64,000 nt of DNA. Source: JACVCJ01 sp052437175. Its GTDB lineage: Bacteria; Bacteroidota; Bacteroidia; CAIKAF01. Numbering within the stretch: the stretch's first letter is position 1; each line of letters begins with the position of its first letter. The stretch spans positions 124,001 through 188,000 of the forward strand of contig JBQVOK010000007.1 of the NCBI GenBank assembly GCA_052437175.1. The letters run 5' to 3'. The position numbers were made by a program, and so were the translations under genes. Below are positions 18,031 to 27,275 of the stretch, in pieces. Under the pieces are notes generated by a model, which was given only the letters and a program-made list of their open reading frames with translations, ran no database searches and was not told the DNA's origin.

Positions 18031-18285
18031 TTAAGCCTGTTCAACGAGCGTAAAACGATAGGCTTCCATTACCGGGTTGGCCAGCAGTTTACGGCAGGCT
18101 TCGTCGGCAATGGCCTCGGCAGCCGTTTTGTCGGCGGCATCGATAAGCAGTGTTACGTGTTTGCCTACACGTACGTTCTCTACGGCAGACAGACCGATAT
18201 TTTTTAACCCGTTGGCCACGGCTTTACCCTGCGGATCGAGCAGAGCATCCTGCGGCATTACATCAATTTCGGCTTTGAATTTCAT
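18031..18285 (-). CDS. purS: Phosphoribosylformylglycinamidine synthase subunit PurS
   Basis: An 84-residue protein beginning MKFKAEIDVMPQDALLDPQGKA with the typical 'GLKNIGLSAVENVRVGKHVTL' body (quoted in parts), which is PurS. In the small-subunit form of FGAM synthase, PurS bridges PurL and PurQ so that ammonia can be channelled during purine synthesis. purL and purQ are not in this window. Its start overlaps the 3' end of pssA by 23 bases, so the two are translationally linked. Confidence 0.93.
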   Translation of the reverse strand: MKFKAEIDVMPQDALLDPQGKAVANGLKNIGLSAVENVRVGKHVTLLIDAADKTAAEAIADEACRKLLANPVMEAYRFTLVEQA

Positions 18286-18994
18286 ACATTCTATGATTGA
18301 AAAAGGAAATAACGATATATAAGATCAGGCTTGGCAGTGCGGCCCCAAAGTTAAGTAAAATGGCCATGACCGGTATAAGAATTACCAACAGGATCTTCAA
18401 CCAGTCTTTTTTAATATTGAAGCCTTTGAATTTAAGCGCAATAAGCGGAATTTCGGACACCAGCAGGAAGCACATCAGCAGGATAAAGCCGGTGATGGCC
18501 CATACATCCTGAAAAGTGGCCGGCATAGGCCAGCGGCTTTCGCCTGCGGGCAGAGCCCAGAGTACAAAAGACGCAATGATAAGGGCATTGGCGGGAGTGG
18601 GCAGTCCCAGGAAACCCGTGCGCTGCCGCGTATCGTTGTTGAATTTGGCCAGGCGCAGGGCCGAAAAGACCGGTACCAGCAGGGCTATGTATTCCGGGCC
18701 GAAAGGCAGTCCCCATTCGAAACCTGAGGCTCGTATGTACTGCATCAGGAAAAAGCCGGGCAATACCCCGAAGGTAACTACGTCTGCCAGGCTGTCCAGG
18801 TCCTTGCCAATACCATCGTCCGCTTTAAAGAGGCGGGCGGCAAACCCGTCCAGGAAATCGGCCAGGGCCGAACCCATCATGGCGTAAAAGGCAGGCAGGT
18901 ATTCGTCTTTCAGTACCAGTGCAATACCGATACAGCCCAGGAACAGGTTGGTACAGGTGAGAAAATTGGCAATATTTTTTGTAATGAACCTCAT
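18263..18994 (-). CDS. pssA: CDP-diacylglycerol-serine O-phosphatidyltransferase
   Basis: Makes phosphatidylserine, precursor of phosphatidylethanolamine, from CDP-diacylglycerol and serine. The 243-residue membrane protein has several hydrophobic helices. It contains the CDP-alcohol phosphotransferase signature: Asp49-Gly50, Ala-Arg53/54, Gly63, Asp67 and Asp71 in the stretch starting FLDGFAARLFKADDG. A perfect -7 box TACCTTTG (19012-19005) lies 11 bases before the start codon and makes this the first gene of the pssA-purS-M42 operon. Confidence 0.94.
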   Translation of the reverse strand: MRFITKNIANFLTCTNLFLGCIGIALVLKDEYLPAFYAMMGSALADFLDGFAARLFKADDGIGKDLDSLADVVTFGVLPGFFLMQYIRASGFEWGLPFGPEYIALLVPVFSALRLAKFNNDTRQRTGFLGLPTPANALIIASFVLWALPAGESRWPMPATFQDVWAITGFILLMCFLLVSEIPLIALKFKGFNIKKDWLKILLVILIPVMAILLNFGAALPSLILYIVISFFNHRMYEIQSRN

Positions 18995-19101
18995 GCGTTG
19001 CCCGCAAAGGTAACAGGAATTGCCGATTTTACACCCGCGATTCTCTGAATTGGCCCTTTGGCAGCACCGGTGGCCTTTTACGGGCGACGAAAGACCTTTG
19101 T

Positions 19102-21153
19102 TTACTCCCGCACGAAAGGCATGGAAACATTACCCTGCGGCGTAAACAGCTGCATAAAGTACATACCCGGGGCCAGGTGCCCGAGCGGGAATATAGTCTC
19201 CTGTGCGCTGATGTTACCTTCTCCGATCGGGTTGCCATACAGGTCACTGATGCGGAACGAAGTATTTTCCGGCAGCAGGGGCAGTTGCAGGCGTATCTCG
19301 CTGCCGGCAGGGTTCGGGAACAGGCTTACGTTCACACCCGGCAACAGTTCCAGGCCTGTGGTACCATGCGTATAGGCAAATGCGTCCGAAATACGTGCAC
19401 AGTTATTGCTGCTGATCTTTACCGAATAGGACCCGCTCACCACCGGCGCATAATACTGGCCTGTGGCGCCGGCAATGGGATTCCCGCTGATGTACCACTG
19501 GTAGCTGTACCCGCTGAGCGAGGCTGCCAGGATATTGCCGTTGATCACACTGATGGAAGGCTGTGGCATGGGATCTACGTTTACCTGTACAGAAGTACTT
19601 TCCGCCTGCCCCGTAAGCAGATCGGTAACCGTAAGCGTATACGTTGTACTGGCCGTGGGATGCAGTACCGCCGTAGCACCGGTCTCTGCCGAAGGGCTCC
19701 AGCTGTAGGCCAGGCTGTCGGAACCGCCGCTGAAAGAAGCCGTAAGCAGGGCAGAATCGCCCTCGCAGATACTTACCGTGTTCAGCGCGTTCAGTTGCAG
19801 GTTCTTTTTCAGTATGGTAAAGGCATCTCCCACTTCCCCGGTCGATTTAAGGTAGCGGGCGTCGAGCCGGTTTTTGTTTATGTCGAGCACCAGGGAACCC
19901 ATAGCCGAAGAACCGCCGTGCGTATAGAACATGGCCGGGTGATTGAGTGAAGGTGCGTTCTCGGAACTGCCCGAGTTACCGCACACTACGTACACCGTGC
20001 CTTCGGAAGTACCGTAAGACCCGTCTTTTATATACGGATTTCCCTGCGAAAGGTTACCATTGGTACCGTTCATGATCATGCTCTGGTCAAAGGACGAAGA
20101 GCCGCCATAATGCCCCCTGATGAGGTAACTGCGTTCAAAAACGTGACTGTGCCCGCATACCACCAGGTCGATATCGTAACTTTCGAGTACCGGGATCACT
20201 TTTTCGCGCATGGCCTTCATCACCAGTTCGTAGGCATCATCGGAGTCGTGCGAGCCTTTACTGTAGGGCGGCTGGTGAAAATAGGCAATGGTAAAGGCCC
20301 GGGTATTCTGTTGCAGGTCCTGGTGTATCCAGGCCAGCATCTGGTTAATGCCGTCGTAGCTGAAGGTATAATCCCATACTTCGGAGTTCAGCGACAGGAA
20401 ATGCACATTGCCGTAATCGAACGAGTAAAACACTTCCAGTTGTGAGGGATAGCCGCCGGCTTCGGCATAGCGGGGCACTTCTACAATATCAAAATAAGGG
20501 CCCTGATGGTCCGAAAGGGGAATATTGGTATAGGGAATGCCCAGCAGGGTACTTTCGCTCCATACTTCACCATAATCATGGTTCCCCGGTGAGGGCCAGA
20601 AAGGCAGCCAGGAAAACACATCGCTGAAGCCGTTCACCTGGAACACTTTGCTCTGGTACTCGCTGTCTTTGCCGTCGTTATAGGCATTATCGCCCAGCCA
20701 GAGCCATACGTTCGTTTTCAGGGAATCTCCGTAATGCATATACGCATTTTTCACTTCGGCCTGACCGGTATTTCCCCGGCCAAAATCGCCGATAGCCCAT
20801 ACCCGCACGGGAACTTCCTTGCCCGGCTGCGGATGTGTGGTAAAAAAATGCCCGGCGGTCTGCCCGGCCAGGATCATGGAGGCATCGCCCACGGCATAGT
20901 AATAGCGCGTTTCCGGCTGCAGTCCGTCTATCTTTATAACATGGTCTTTTACATTGTTATTGATGATTTTAGTCTGGCTTAGGTTCCCCGGGCTGGTACC
21001 ATACCATACTCTGGTAGAACTGTTGACATCGGTACGCCACATCAGTATTACACTTTCATGCGTGGGACTCTGCATATAGGGGCCGCGGATCACTACCTGT
21101 GCATACAGCATACAGGTACTGAAAAGAGCCATCAGGGAAACAATATATTTCAT
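19102..21153 (-). CDS. Secreted purple-acid-phosphatase-like metallophosphoesterase with T9SS domain
   Basis: A 683-residue exported protein. Signal peptide about 1-18; a fibronectin-like PAP N-terminal domain (about 20-105, LMWRTDVNSSTRVWYG); calcineurin-like phosphoesterase domain (about 115-430) with AIGDFGRG, WLGDNAYNDG, SPGNHDYG and VVCGHSHVFER, which supply the dimetal ligands; an Ig-like module (about 455-590); and a type A T9SS sorting domain starting VSLFPNPAGSEI. It probably releases phosphate from organic phosphomonoesters outside the cell. A near-consensus -7 box (TACTTTCG) lies 21 bases upstream. Confidence 0.92.
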   Translation of the reverse strand: MKYIVSLMALFSTCMLYAQVVIRGPYMQSPTHESVILMWRTDVNSSTRVWYGTSPGNLSQTKIINNNVKDHVIKIDGLQPETRYYYAVGDASMILAGQTAGHFFTTHPQPGKEVPVRVWAIGDFGRGNTGQAEVKNAYMHYGDSLKTNVWLWLGDNAYNDGKDSEYQSKVFQVNGFSDVFSWLPFWPSPGNHDYGEVWSESTLLGIPYTNIPLSDHQGPYFDIVEVPRYAEAGGYPSQLEVFYSFDYGNVHFLSLNSEVWDYTFSYDGINQMLAWIHQDLQQNTRAFTIAYFHQPPYSKGSHDSDDAYELVMKAMREKVIPVLESYDIDLVVCGHSHVFERSYLIRGHYGGSSSFDQSMIMNGTNGNLSQGNPYIKDGSYGTSEGTVYVVCGNSGSSENAPSLNHPAMFYTHGGSSAMGSLVLDINKNRLDARYLKSTGEVGDAFTILKKNLQLNALNTVSICEGDSALLTASFSGGSDSLAYSWSPSAETGATAVLHPTASTTYTLTVTDLLTGQAESTSVQVNVDPMPQPSISVINGNILAASLSGYSYQWYISGNPIAGATGQYYAPVVSGSYSVKISSNNCARISDAFAYTHGTTGLELLPGVNVSLFPNPAGSEIRLQLPLLPENTSFRISDLYGNPIGEGNISAQETIFPLGHLAPGMYFMQLFTPQGNVSMPFVRE

Positions 21154-21317
21154 ACGGTCCGGGGATTTTGGGCGAAAGTAAAAAGGCCGTTTTACTCCTG
21201 TATAAAGCGCGTTTTATGCTACTATTAAGCTACAGAGGTTGTACCCGGCAGAAAACACAACAGAAAAATAATACCGGAGCAACACACGCTGCCGTATTTT
21301 GTAAGCACAATTTCTGA

Positions 21318-23129
21318 ATGATGATCTCCCGGAAAACGGCCGTTTGGGCCATCCTGATCTCCGGCCTGTTTTTTACGGGCCTTACCCGGCGCAAAGACGA
21401 AACACTTGTGCAGGAACAGGTAACCGCCCTGTACCACCAGAATTTACAGGATTTCAGCCGGCGCCTGCTGCTGCTGAAAAATACGGATGCTGCCGACAGC
21501 CTGCAACTCAGGCAAAACTTTCTGCAATGCCGCCTTGCCTATAAAAAAACGGAATGTCTTGTGGCCTATACCGAATCGAACCGGGTACGCGCCATAAACG
21601 GGCCTAACCTGGTAAACGATGAGTTCGACGGCGGCGCCTCACAGGAAATTCAGCCCCACGGCCTGCAGGTGATCGAATACCTGGTCTATAACAAAGTGGC
21701 AGAGCGGGCAGAACGGAATGCTGAGGTCGACCTGCTGCTGGCGGAAGTGGACGCTTTGCTGACACGCAACAGTACAAATGTTCCGGCACATGACTTTCAC
21801 GTGATCGTATGGGACGCCCTGCGCCTGGAAATATACCGCATCGAGGCCCTGGGCATAAGCGGTTTTGATGTACCCGATTCAGAACATGCCATTCCCGAAA
21901 CGGCGGCCGCACTGGAAGGTATGTGGCAGTTCATTGCCCTGTACAAACCCTTGTTTCCGGGCGCGGAGGGCAATGCCCATTTCCGGCAGGGACGCCGGCA
22001 GTTCCGGGAAGCCGTGTATTATGCACGCAGCAACAGTGATTTTGCCGGTTTCGACCGCCTTACCTTTATCCGCGAACACCTGCATCCTCTTTCCGGCTGG
22101 CTGCTGCATTCGGCACGTATGCTGAATTATATGCCCAGCGCACGTGTACAGCCGCTGCGCGATGAGGCCCCGCATCTTTTTGCCACCGACATCTGGAACC
22201 CGGAATATTTCGGTACGGAAGCCGCTCCTGCACGGGTGAAGCTGGGAGAAAAGCTATTTCATGACACGCGTCTTTCCGCAGGAAACAGCCGCAGCTGTGC
22301 CTCCTGCCACGACGCCGGGAAAGCCTTTACGGACGGACTCCGGAAGCCGCTCAGCATCGACGGAAGCCGTACCCTGTTACGCAATACGCCCTCGCTGTGG
22401 AACGCGGCTCTACAGACAAAGCAATTCTATGATTCGCGGGTGTCCCGGCTCGAAAAACAAGCCCTGGACGTAATTCACAATAAGGATGAAATGGGTGGAG
22501 ATGCAGCAGAGATCATTCATATACTAAAAAACGACAGCCTCTACCCCACCCTGTTCAGGGAAGCCGGCATTCCCGTCATCAGCAGCCTGGGCATGCTGGA
22601 AGCGCTGCGGGCCTATATCGGTTCTCTGCAGAGTTTCAACTCCCGTTTCGACCGGTATATGCGCGGGCAGACCGAAGCGCTCAGCCCTGCGGAAAAGAAT
22701 GGCTTTAACCTGTTTGCCGGTAAGGCCAAATGCGCCACCTGTCATTTTATGCCCCTGTTCAACGGACTGGTGCCACCACGTTACCAGCAGACCGAATCGG
22801 AAATACTGGGCATCCCGGCCGATGCCGCTTTCCCGGCAGTACCAGATGCCGACGAGGGCCGTTTTCTCTTCAGCGGACGTCCCGTGCACCGCTATGCTTT
22901 TAAAACACCGGGCTTACGCCATGTGGAGCAAACCGCGCCCTATATGCACAACGGCGTTTTCGGCACACTGGAAGAAGTACTGGAATTCTATAACCAGGGC
23001 GGCGGAGCAGGTCGCGGAATGGACATACCGGGCCAGACCCTCCCCGCAAAACCCCTGCAGCTCAGCCGGCAGGAGATGAGCGATATTATCCTGTTCATAA
23101 AAGCACTTTCTGACACCGCAGGGCAATAA
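21318..23129 (+). CDS. Di-heme cytochrome c peroxidase/MauG-type with N-terminal helical domain
   Basis: 603 residues, exported (N-terminal hydrophobic segment, no lipobox). The C-terminal part (about 285-600) is a bacterial di-heme peroxidase with two CxxCH heme sites, CASCH near residue 327 and CATCH near 472, plus RNTPSLWNA and the HNGVFGTLEEVLEFYNQGG region typical of this group. The N-terminal 270 residues are all-helical. One segment, HGLQVIEYLVYN, resembles the imelysin motif GxHxxE with the His replaced by Gln. It may detoxify peroxide in the periplasm or oxidise a partner protein. It is divergently placed to the phosphoesterase gene. Confidence 0.9.
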   Translation: MMISRKTAVWAILISGLFFTGLTRRKDETLVQEQVTALYHQNLQDFSRRLLLLKNTDAADSLQLRQNFLQCRLAYKKTECLVAYTESNRVRAINGPNLVNDEFDGGASQEIQPHGLQVIEYLVYNKVAERAERNAEVDLLLAEVDALLTRNSTNVPAHDFHVIVWDALRLEIYRIEALGISGFDVPDSEHAIPETAAALEGMWQFIALYKPLFPGAEGNAHFRQGRRQFREAVYYARSNSDFAGFDRLTFIREHLHPLSGWLLHSARMLNYMPSARVQPLRDEAPHLFATDIWNPEYFGTEAAPARVKLGEKLFHDTRLSAGNSRSCASCHDAGKAFTDGLRKPLSIDGSRTLLRNTPSLWNAALQTKQFYDSRVSRLEKQALDVIHNKDEMGGDAAEIIHILKNDSLYPTLFREAGIPVISSLGMLEALRAYIGSLQSFNSRFDRYMRGQTEALSPAEKNGFNLFAGKAKCATCHFMPLFNGLVPPRYQQTESEILGIPADAAFPAVPDADEGRFLFSGRPVHRYAFKTPGLRHVEQTAPYMHNGVFGTLEEVLEFYNQGGGAGRGMDIPGQTLPAKPLQLSRQEMSDIILFIKALSDTAGQ

Positions 23130-23150
23130 AAAACCCCGCCATAAGCGGGG
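23128..23150 (-). terminator. Terminator of the Gly-rich T9SS gene
   Basis: On the minus strand CCCCGC - TTATG - GCGGGG followed by six T (23133-23128). It is correctly placed after the stop at 23176 and abuts the convergent peroxidase gene. Confidence 0.8.
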
Positions 23151-23175
23151 TCGGGAACGTATAGGAAATAAAACC

Positions 23176-24630
23176 TTATTTATTCAGTATAATGCGGCGG
23201 GTATACTGTCCGCTGCCGGTGCTGATCTCCAGCAGGTAAATACCCGCGGGGAGCGCAGAAAGATCAAGCTGCTGGCTATTGCCCGAGGCTGTGCGCAGCA
23301 TAAGCTGTTTGCCGGTGATATCGAGTACGCGCAGTTTTTGCAGGGGCTGTTCGGCAGAAACATATACCAGTCCGTCAGAAGGGTTCGGGTATACGTTCAG
23401 CTTTTCTGTTTTTCCCTGTTCTTCTACACTGGTGTTACTTACTACGTAACAATCTGAAGTTACCACACAGCCGTTCTCGCTCACCTGCACGGCATACAGT
23501 CCGTTTTGCGGGGCCGTGAACACCGCCGCTGTAGCGCCGTTCACCGGTGCATTGTTCTGCACACAGTCCAGCCACTGGTACGTTGCCGGAGCTCCGCCGG
23601 AATAAACGGCTGTGAGCTGGCTGCCGTTCTGGGTCACGCTTACAGAATTCGTTACAATGTTCAACGTATTGGCATGGGTGGTTTTACCGTTGGGCGTATT
23701 TACCACGATGGTACCCGAAGCCACATTGGAGGGCAGGCTAAGTACCAGCTGCGTATCGCCGTGAATGGTGAAGGGAATGTTGAGGCCATTGATGGTTACA
23801 GAATCCGTACCGGTAAGATTGGTACCGCTCAGGGTAACGGTTGCATTACCTGTATTGCAGATCTGCTGGGGTGTAAAGCCGCTGATCTGCGCCCAGCTGA
23901 TGACTACGATGCCCGAGGCTCCGGGGCCTCCGTCGCGGTCATTACTGCCATTGGCGCTGGAACCGCCACCGCCGCCGCCGTACGAAGAGCCGGCCGCACC
24001 GTGTGCACCGTTATCTCCGCCGGTTCCGCCGGCACCACCGTAACTGGCGCGTATACCGCCACCCATGAGTCCGCTTCCGGCATAGCCGTTGCCTGTGCTT
24101 CCTGCAGCTCCACCGCCGCCGCCGCCATCGGCATCACCTTCGTCACCGTCGCCGCCATTTCCGCCGTTATATTTTACGCTGCCCGCAGAGGCCGAAGCCT
24201 GGCCACCGGCAACACCGCTTACATTGTCATTTCCACTGCGGGTGCTACCGCCTTTGGCCAGTACATGGGCTCCTGTATCGAAAAAAGAATCCCCTCCATC
24301 TACACTTGTACCGTTATTGATCCCCCCGGCACCTACGGTGAGAGCATACGTATTACCGGCCGTTACCGGCACAATGCCTGAGGCATAGGCCCCGCCGCCG
24401 CCACCGCCCGCAGCATCGGAGTCGAACACGTTCGACGGTGTTACCCGTCCGCCGGCTCCACCGCCACCTACACATTCCACCTTAACGGAAAGTACGCCCT
24501 GGGGCACGGTAAATGAGGCCTGGCCGGCCGTAGTAAATGTTTGTGTCTGTGCAGAAATATCTGCCTGTGCTGTCAGAAACGCCGCTCCGAGGAACAGGAG
24601 TCCGGGCAGCTGCCTGAGTACTTTTTTCAT
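23176..24630 (-). CDS. Gly-rich T9SS-sorted surface protein
   Basis: 484 residues from the chosen start. Signal peptide (about 1-27), then a glycine-rich domain (about 35-240) with an initial FTVPQGVLSVKVECVGGGG strand (in part) and many GGGG turns, an IPT/TIG-like segment (FTPQQICNTGNATVTLSG), an Ig-like region with two Cys, and a type A T9SS sorting domain (VYPNPSDGLVYV ... GIYLLEIS). It is likely to be a structural surface protein; the ligand is unknown. I prefer ATG 24630 to 24654 because the -7 box at 24673-24666 would leave only a few bases before the outer ATG, and the inner one starts directly with a signal peptide. Confidence 0.82.
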   Translation of the reverse strand: MKKVLRQLPGLLFLGAAFLTAQADISAQTQTFTTAGQASFTVPQGVLSVKVECVGGGGAGGRVTPSNVFDSDAAGGGGGGAYASGIVPVTAGNTYALTVGAGGINNGTSVDGGDSFFDTGAHVLAKGGSTRSGNDNVSGVAGGQASASAGSVKYNGGNGGDGDEGDADGGGGGGAAGSTGNGYAGSGLMGGGIRASYGGAGGTGGDNGAHGAAGSSYGGGGGGSSANGSNDRDGGPGASGIVVISWAQISGFTPQQICNTGNATVTLSGTNLTGTDSVTINGLNIPFTIHGDTQLVLSLPSNVASGTIVVNTPNGKTTHANTLNIVTNSVSVTQNGSQLTAVYSGGAPATYQWLDCVQNNAPVNGATAAVFTAPQNGLYAVQVSENGCVVTSDCYVVSNTSVEEQGKTEKLNVYPNPSDGLVYVSAEQPLQKLRVLDITGKQLMLRTASGNSQQLDLSALPAGIYLLEISTGSGQYTRRIILNK

Positions 24631-24665
24631 GGCTGATCGTAGTTTGTTGTGCATGGATTTGCAAC

Positions 24666-24673
24666 CAAAGATA
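24666..24673 (-). promoter_or_regulatory. -7 box (TATCTTTG) of the Gly-rich T9SS gene
   Basis: An exact TAnnTTTG match on the minus strand 36 bases before the chosen start codon. No convincing -33 element. Confidence 0.5.
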
Positions 24674-24840
24674 GAGCCAGCGTCACCCGTTCACAAGCCG
24701 GGCAGAGGATGCAGAAAGTATGTAAAATCTATATTAAGCAGTAATGCCGCAGATATACTGCGATCCCCATCGGGCAAGGTGTGTAACGCGAATATTTTTT
24801 AATATGAAGGCACTGTAAATTAACCTGCAGTTAACGGGGC

Positions 24841-25914
24841 TCAGAGCCCGAAGAGCGACAGCCAGCGCCCGCGTATGGCATTGACACTGTAATGTTCTTC
24901 TATTTTCTGCCGTGTGGCGCTGCCCATGCGTATACGCAAGGCACGGTCGTGCAACAGCTTCCCGATGTTCTCTTCCCATTCGGCATCCGTACTGCAGATA
25001 AAGCCATTGATGCCGTCGTCTACGATCTTTGTGTTCACGCCCACCGGGGAAACCAGGGCGGGTATGCCCAGGGCCATGTATTGCAGCGCTTTGAAGCCGC
25101 ACTTCCCTTTGGCCCAGGCATCTTCGGCCAGGGGCATAAGGCCTATGTGAAACTGCAGCAGGTCTTCGATCTCCCGGCTTTTGTTCCAGGGGATCCAGCG
25201 CATGCCTTCTTCCAGGAAAAGCGGTTCGGTATCGCAGATCACGGCCAGCTCCGTTCCTTTATTTTCCTGCAGTACCCGGCGCCATACGGGCAGGTACTGC
25301 TCCAGGTAAAAAAGCGTGCTGTGGGTGCCTGTCCAGCCTATGGTAACACGCTCCGTATCCTGGTCCCGGGTGCGGTTATGCAGGTTTTCGGTGTCGATGC
25401 TGGTTGGAATTACGGTCGTTTCTCCGCCATAGGCTGAGGCCCATTCGCACAGGTAATCATTGCCCCCGGAAATACGGCCCGCCAGGGAAGCAAGGGCCGG
25501 AGCCTGATCCCAGTTACGGAAGCGTTCCATAAAACGGTTGTTTTTCGAGGAATTGGGTATCCAGATGGCATCGTCCAGGTCGAAGATGATCCGTGCGCGT
25601 TCCTTTCGTTTCTTCAGCATGTGGCGAAAAACGGCCAGACCCAGGGGATCGATCTCGCGGTGAATGAACACAAAATCGTAAGTGTCCAGGCGGCGGAAAA
25701 GCCGGTAACGATGGTACAGTCCGCGGAACAGGGCCCACATTTTATGCAGTACATTACCTTTGCTGTAGAGCACGGCCCAGCCTGCGTCGTCCCAGAAAGG
25801 AGCGCAGGTATACGACACATTTTTTTCGTCCAGGAAGCGGAAATACTGTTCAAAGCGGAACCGCTGACTGGGAGCTTCGCCCCCGGGATAAGGATGTACA
25901 AAGAGTATCTTCAC
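24841..25914 (-). CDS. Glycosyltransferase, GT-B fold (group 1/GT4-like)
   Basis: 357 residues, cytosolic, beginning MKILFVHPYPGGEAPSQRFRFEQY. The C-terminal Rossmann half contains the nucleotide-sugar binding features of GT4-like enzymes: IGWTGTHST (about residue 192), GLMPLAEDAWAKGKCGFKALQYMALGIP (in part: KCGFKALQYMALGIP, near 270) and VSPVGVN. The Glu normally seen in the EX7E motif is replaced by KCGFKALQ, which is common in this Bacteroidota subgroup. Acceptor and sugar are unknown; surface polysaccharide is plausible. It lies two bases after the GNAT-like gene and forms a pair with it. Confidence 0.88.
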   Translation of the reverse strand: MKILFVHPYPGGEAPSQRFRFEQYFRFLDEKNVSYTCAPFWDDAGWAVLYSKGNVLHKMWALFRGLYHRYRLFRRLDTYDFVFIHREIDPLGLAVFRHMLKKRKERARIIFDLDDAIWIPNSSKNNRFMERFRNWDQAPALASLAGRISGGNDYLCEWASAYGGETTVIPTSIDTENLHNRTRDQDTERVTIGWTGTHSTLFYLEQYLPVWRRVLQENKGTELAVICDTEPLFLEEGMRWIPWNKSREIEDLLQFHIGLMPLAEDAWAKGKCGFKALQYMALGIPALVSPVGVNTKIVDDGINGFICSTDAEWEENIGKLLHDRALRIRMGSATRQKIEEHYSVNAIRGRWLSLFGL

Positions 25915-25916
25915 CG

Positions 25917-27119
25917 TTATTCGTGCTGTGTGCCTTCCTTACTGCGGGCTCTGCCGATGATGGGAGCTCTTTCGAAGGGACGTTCCCGGTCAAAATAATA
26001 CCGGTAGGTGGCATAACGGCGCCATAGTTTGGCCCCCAGGTTCTCACATACGTGCAGCATTTTCGGGTTAAAGTCGCCGATCCAGTTCAGGATGGTGTCG
26101 GAATAACGTCCGAGCGGAGCCAGGTCCGTTTCGGCATATTTGATCATGGCGCCTTCTACCCCGCGGCCCTGGTAATCTTTTACCACACCGAAGATAATGC
26201 CGTACATGGTTTTGGGGTGACGGAACTTACGGTTGAGTACGTATTTGATCTTGCCCAGCAGGTTCATGTTACCTCCCACGTACTTAAACACCTGGTTCAG
26301 TTCGGGCAGGTTTACGTAAAACCCGATCGGACGATCTTTTTTGAATACAAATATTACGATATCCGGATCATAGACCTGTTTGAGGCCTTTGTAGGTTTTC
26401 ATGGCCGCCTCATAGGTCAGGGGTTTAAAACCGTCGTGACCGCCCCAGGCGTCGTTGTATACTTCCATGAAGTTTTTGGCAAATTTATGGTCGTCCCAGC
26501 CGCGGATGTTCGAAACATACACTTCCGGGTCCAGCTTCAGCATTTCGGCTTTGCGCACGAAAACTTCCTGTGCGGGATCGAGCAGCGAACGGTGAAAAAC
26601 GTGCTGTTCGTAATACACATCAAAGCCGTAAGACTTAAATAATTCGGGATAATAAGACGGGTTGTAGTTCATACCGAAGGTGGCCGGGGCACTGAAATTT
26701 TCGATGATACAACCCCAGTAATTCAGTTTTTCGCCCAGGTTAATGGGACCGTCCATGGCCTGCATCCCTTTTTCACTGAGCCAGTTGCGGGCCGTATCGA
26801 AAAGCAGGTGTGCAGCTTCTTTATTGTTGATGCATTCGAAAAATCCCACGCCGCCTACGCCGTCCACGTTTTTGAATTCCTTGCTGTACTGCGGGTTTAC
26901 AAAAGCGGCTATACGTCCTATGGCAGAACCTTTTGCGTCGCGCAGTATCCAGCGCATGGCCTCACCCGAACGCAGCAGTTTATTCTTTTTGGGATCAAAT
27001 ATTTTCTGAACCTCCTGTTTGATGAAAGGCACCCAGTTCGGATCGCCCTTGTAGATCACCCTGTCCACATGAAGCCATTCGTTTTCAAGGGCCGGAGTAT
27101 TTACAGGTACTATTTGCAT
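25917..27119 (-). CDS. YghO-like GNAT-fold protein
   Basis: A 400-residue cytosolic protein of the Bacteroidota YghO-like family. Typical segments are WVPFIKQEVQKIFDPKKNK (in part, N-terminus), AMRWILRDAKGSAIGRIAAFVNP (in part), DGPINLGEKLNYWG, and a C-terminal acyltransferase-like half with DIVIFVFKKDRPIGFYVNLPEL (in part) and YQGRGVEGAMIKYAE near residue 325, which looks like the acetyl-CoA binding loop. A substrate is not known. It is the upstream gene of a two-gene unit with the glycosyltransferase, so it may act on the same glycan or lipid. Confidence 0.82.
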   Translation of the reverse strand: MQIVPVNTPALENEWLHVDRVIYKGDPNWVPFIKQEVQKIFDPKKNKLLRSGEAMRWILRDAKGSAIGRIAAFVNPQYSKEFKNVDGVGGVGFFECINNKEAAHLLFDTARNWLSEKGMQAMDGPINLGEKLNYWGCIIENFSAPATFGMNYNPSYYPELFKSYGFDVYYEQHVFHRSLLDPAQEVFVRKAEMLKLDPEVYVSNIRGWDDHKFAKNFMEVYNDAWGGHDGFKPLTYEAAMKTYKGLKQVYDPDIVIFVFKKDRPIGFYVNLPELNQVFKYVGGNMNLLGKIKYVLNRKFRHPKTMYGIIFGVVKDYQGRGVEGAMIKYAETDLAPLGRYSDTILNWIGDFNPKMLHVCENLGAKLWRRYATYRYYFDRERPFERAPIIGRARSKEGTQHE

Positions 27120-27275
27120 ACAACTTATTTTGAGGCGAAATTACGAAATACAATCAAAACTGTATCAAAAGCGGTACAAACACCAGCAGGGATAATTACA
27201 GGGGAATCCAATACGATACAGTACGCGGACTCCCGACCGTACGTAAAACGCATAACTGGTCCATACACGGCCCTG

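Noticed and set aside
23900..24430. Repeated CCGCCGCCG-type runs as a possible CRISPR or minisatellite
   Set aside because: They encode the Gly-rich domain of the T9SS protein; there are no regular repeats with unique spacers. I saw no CRISPR array in the window.
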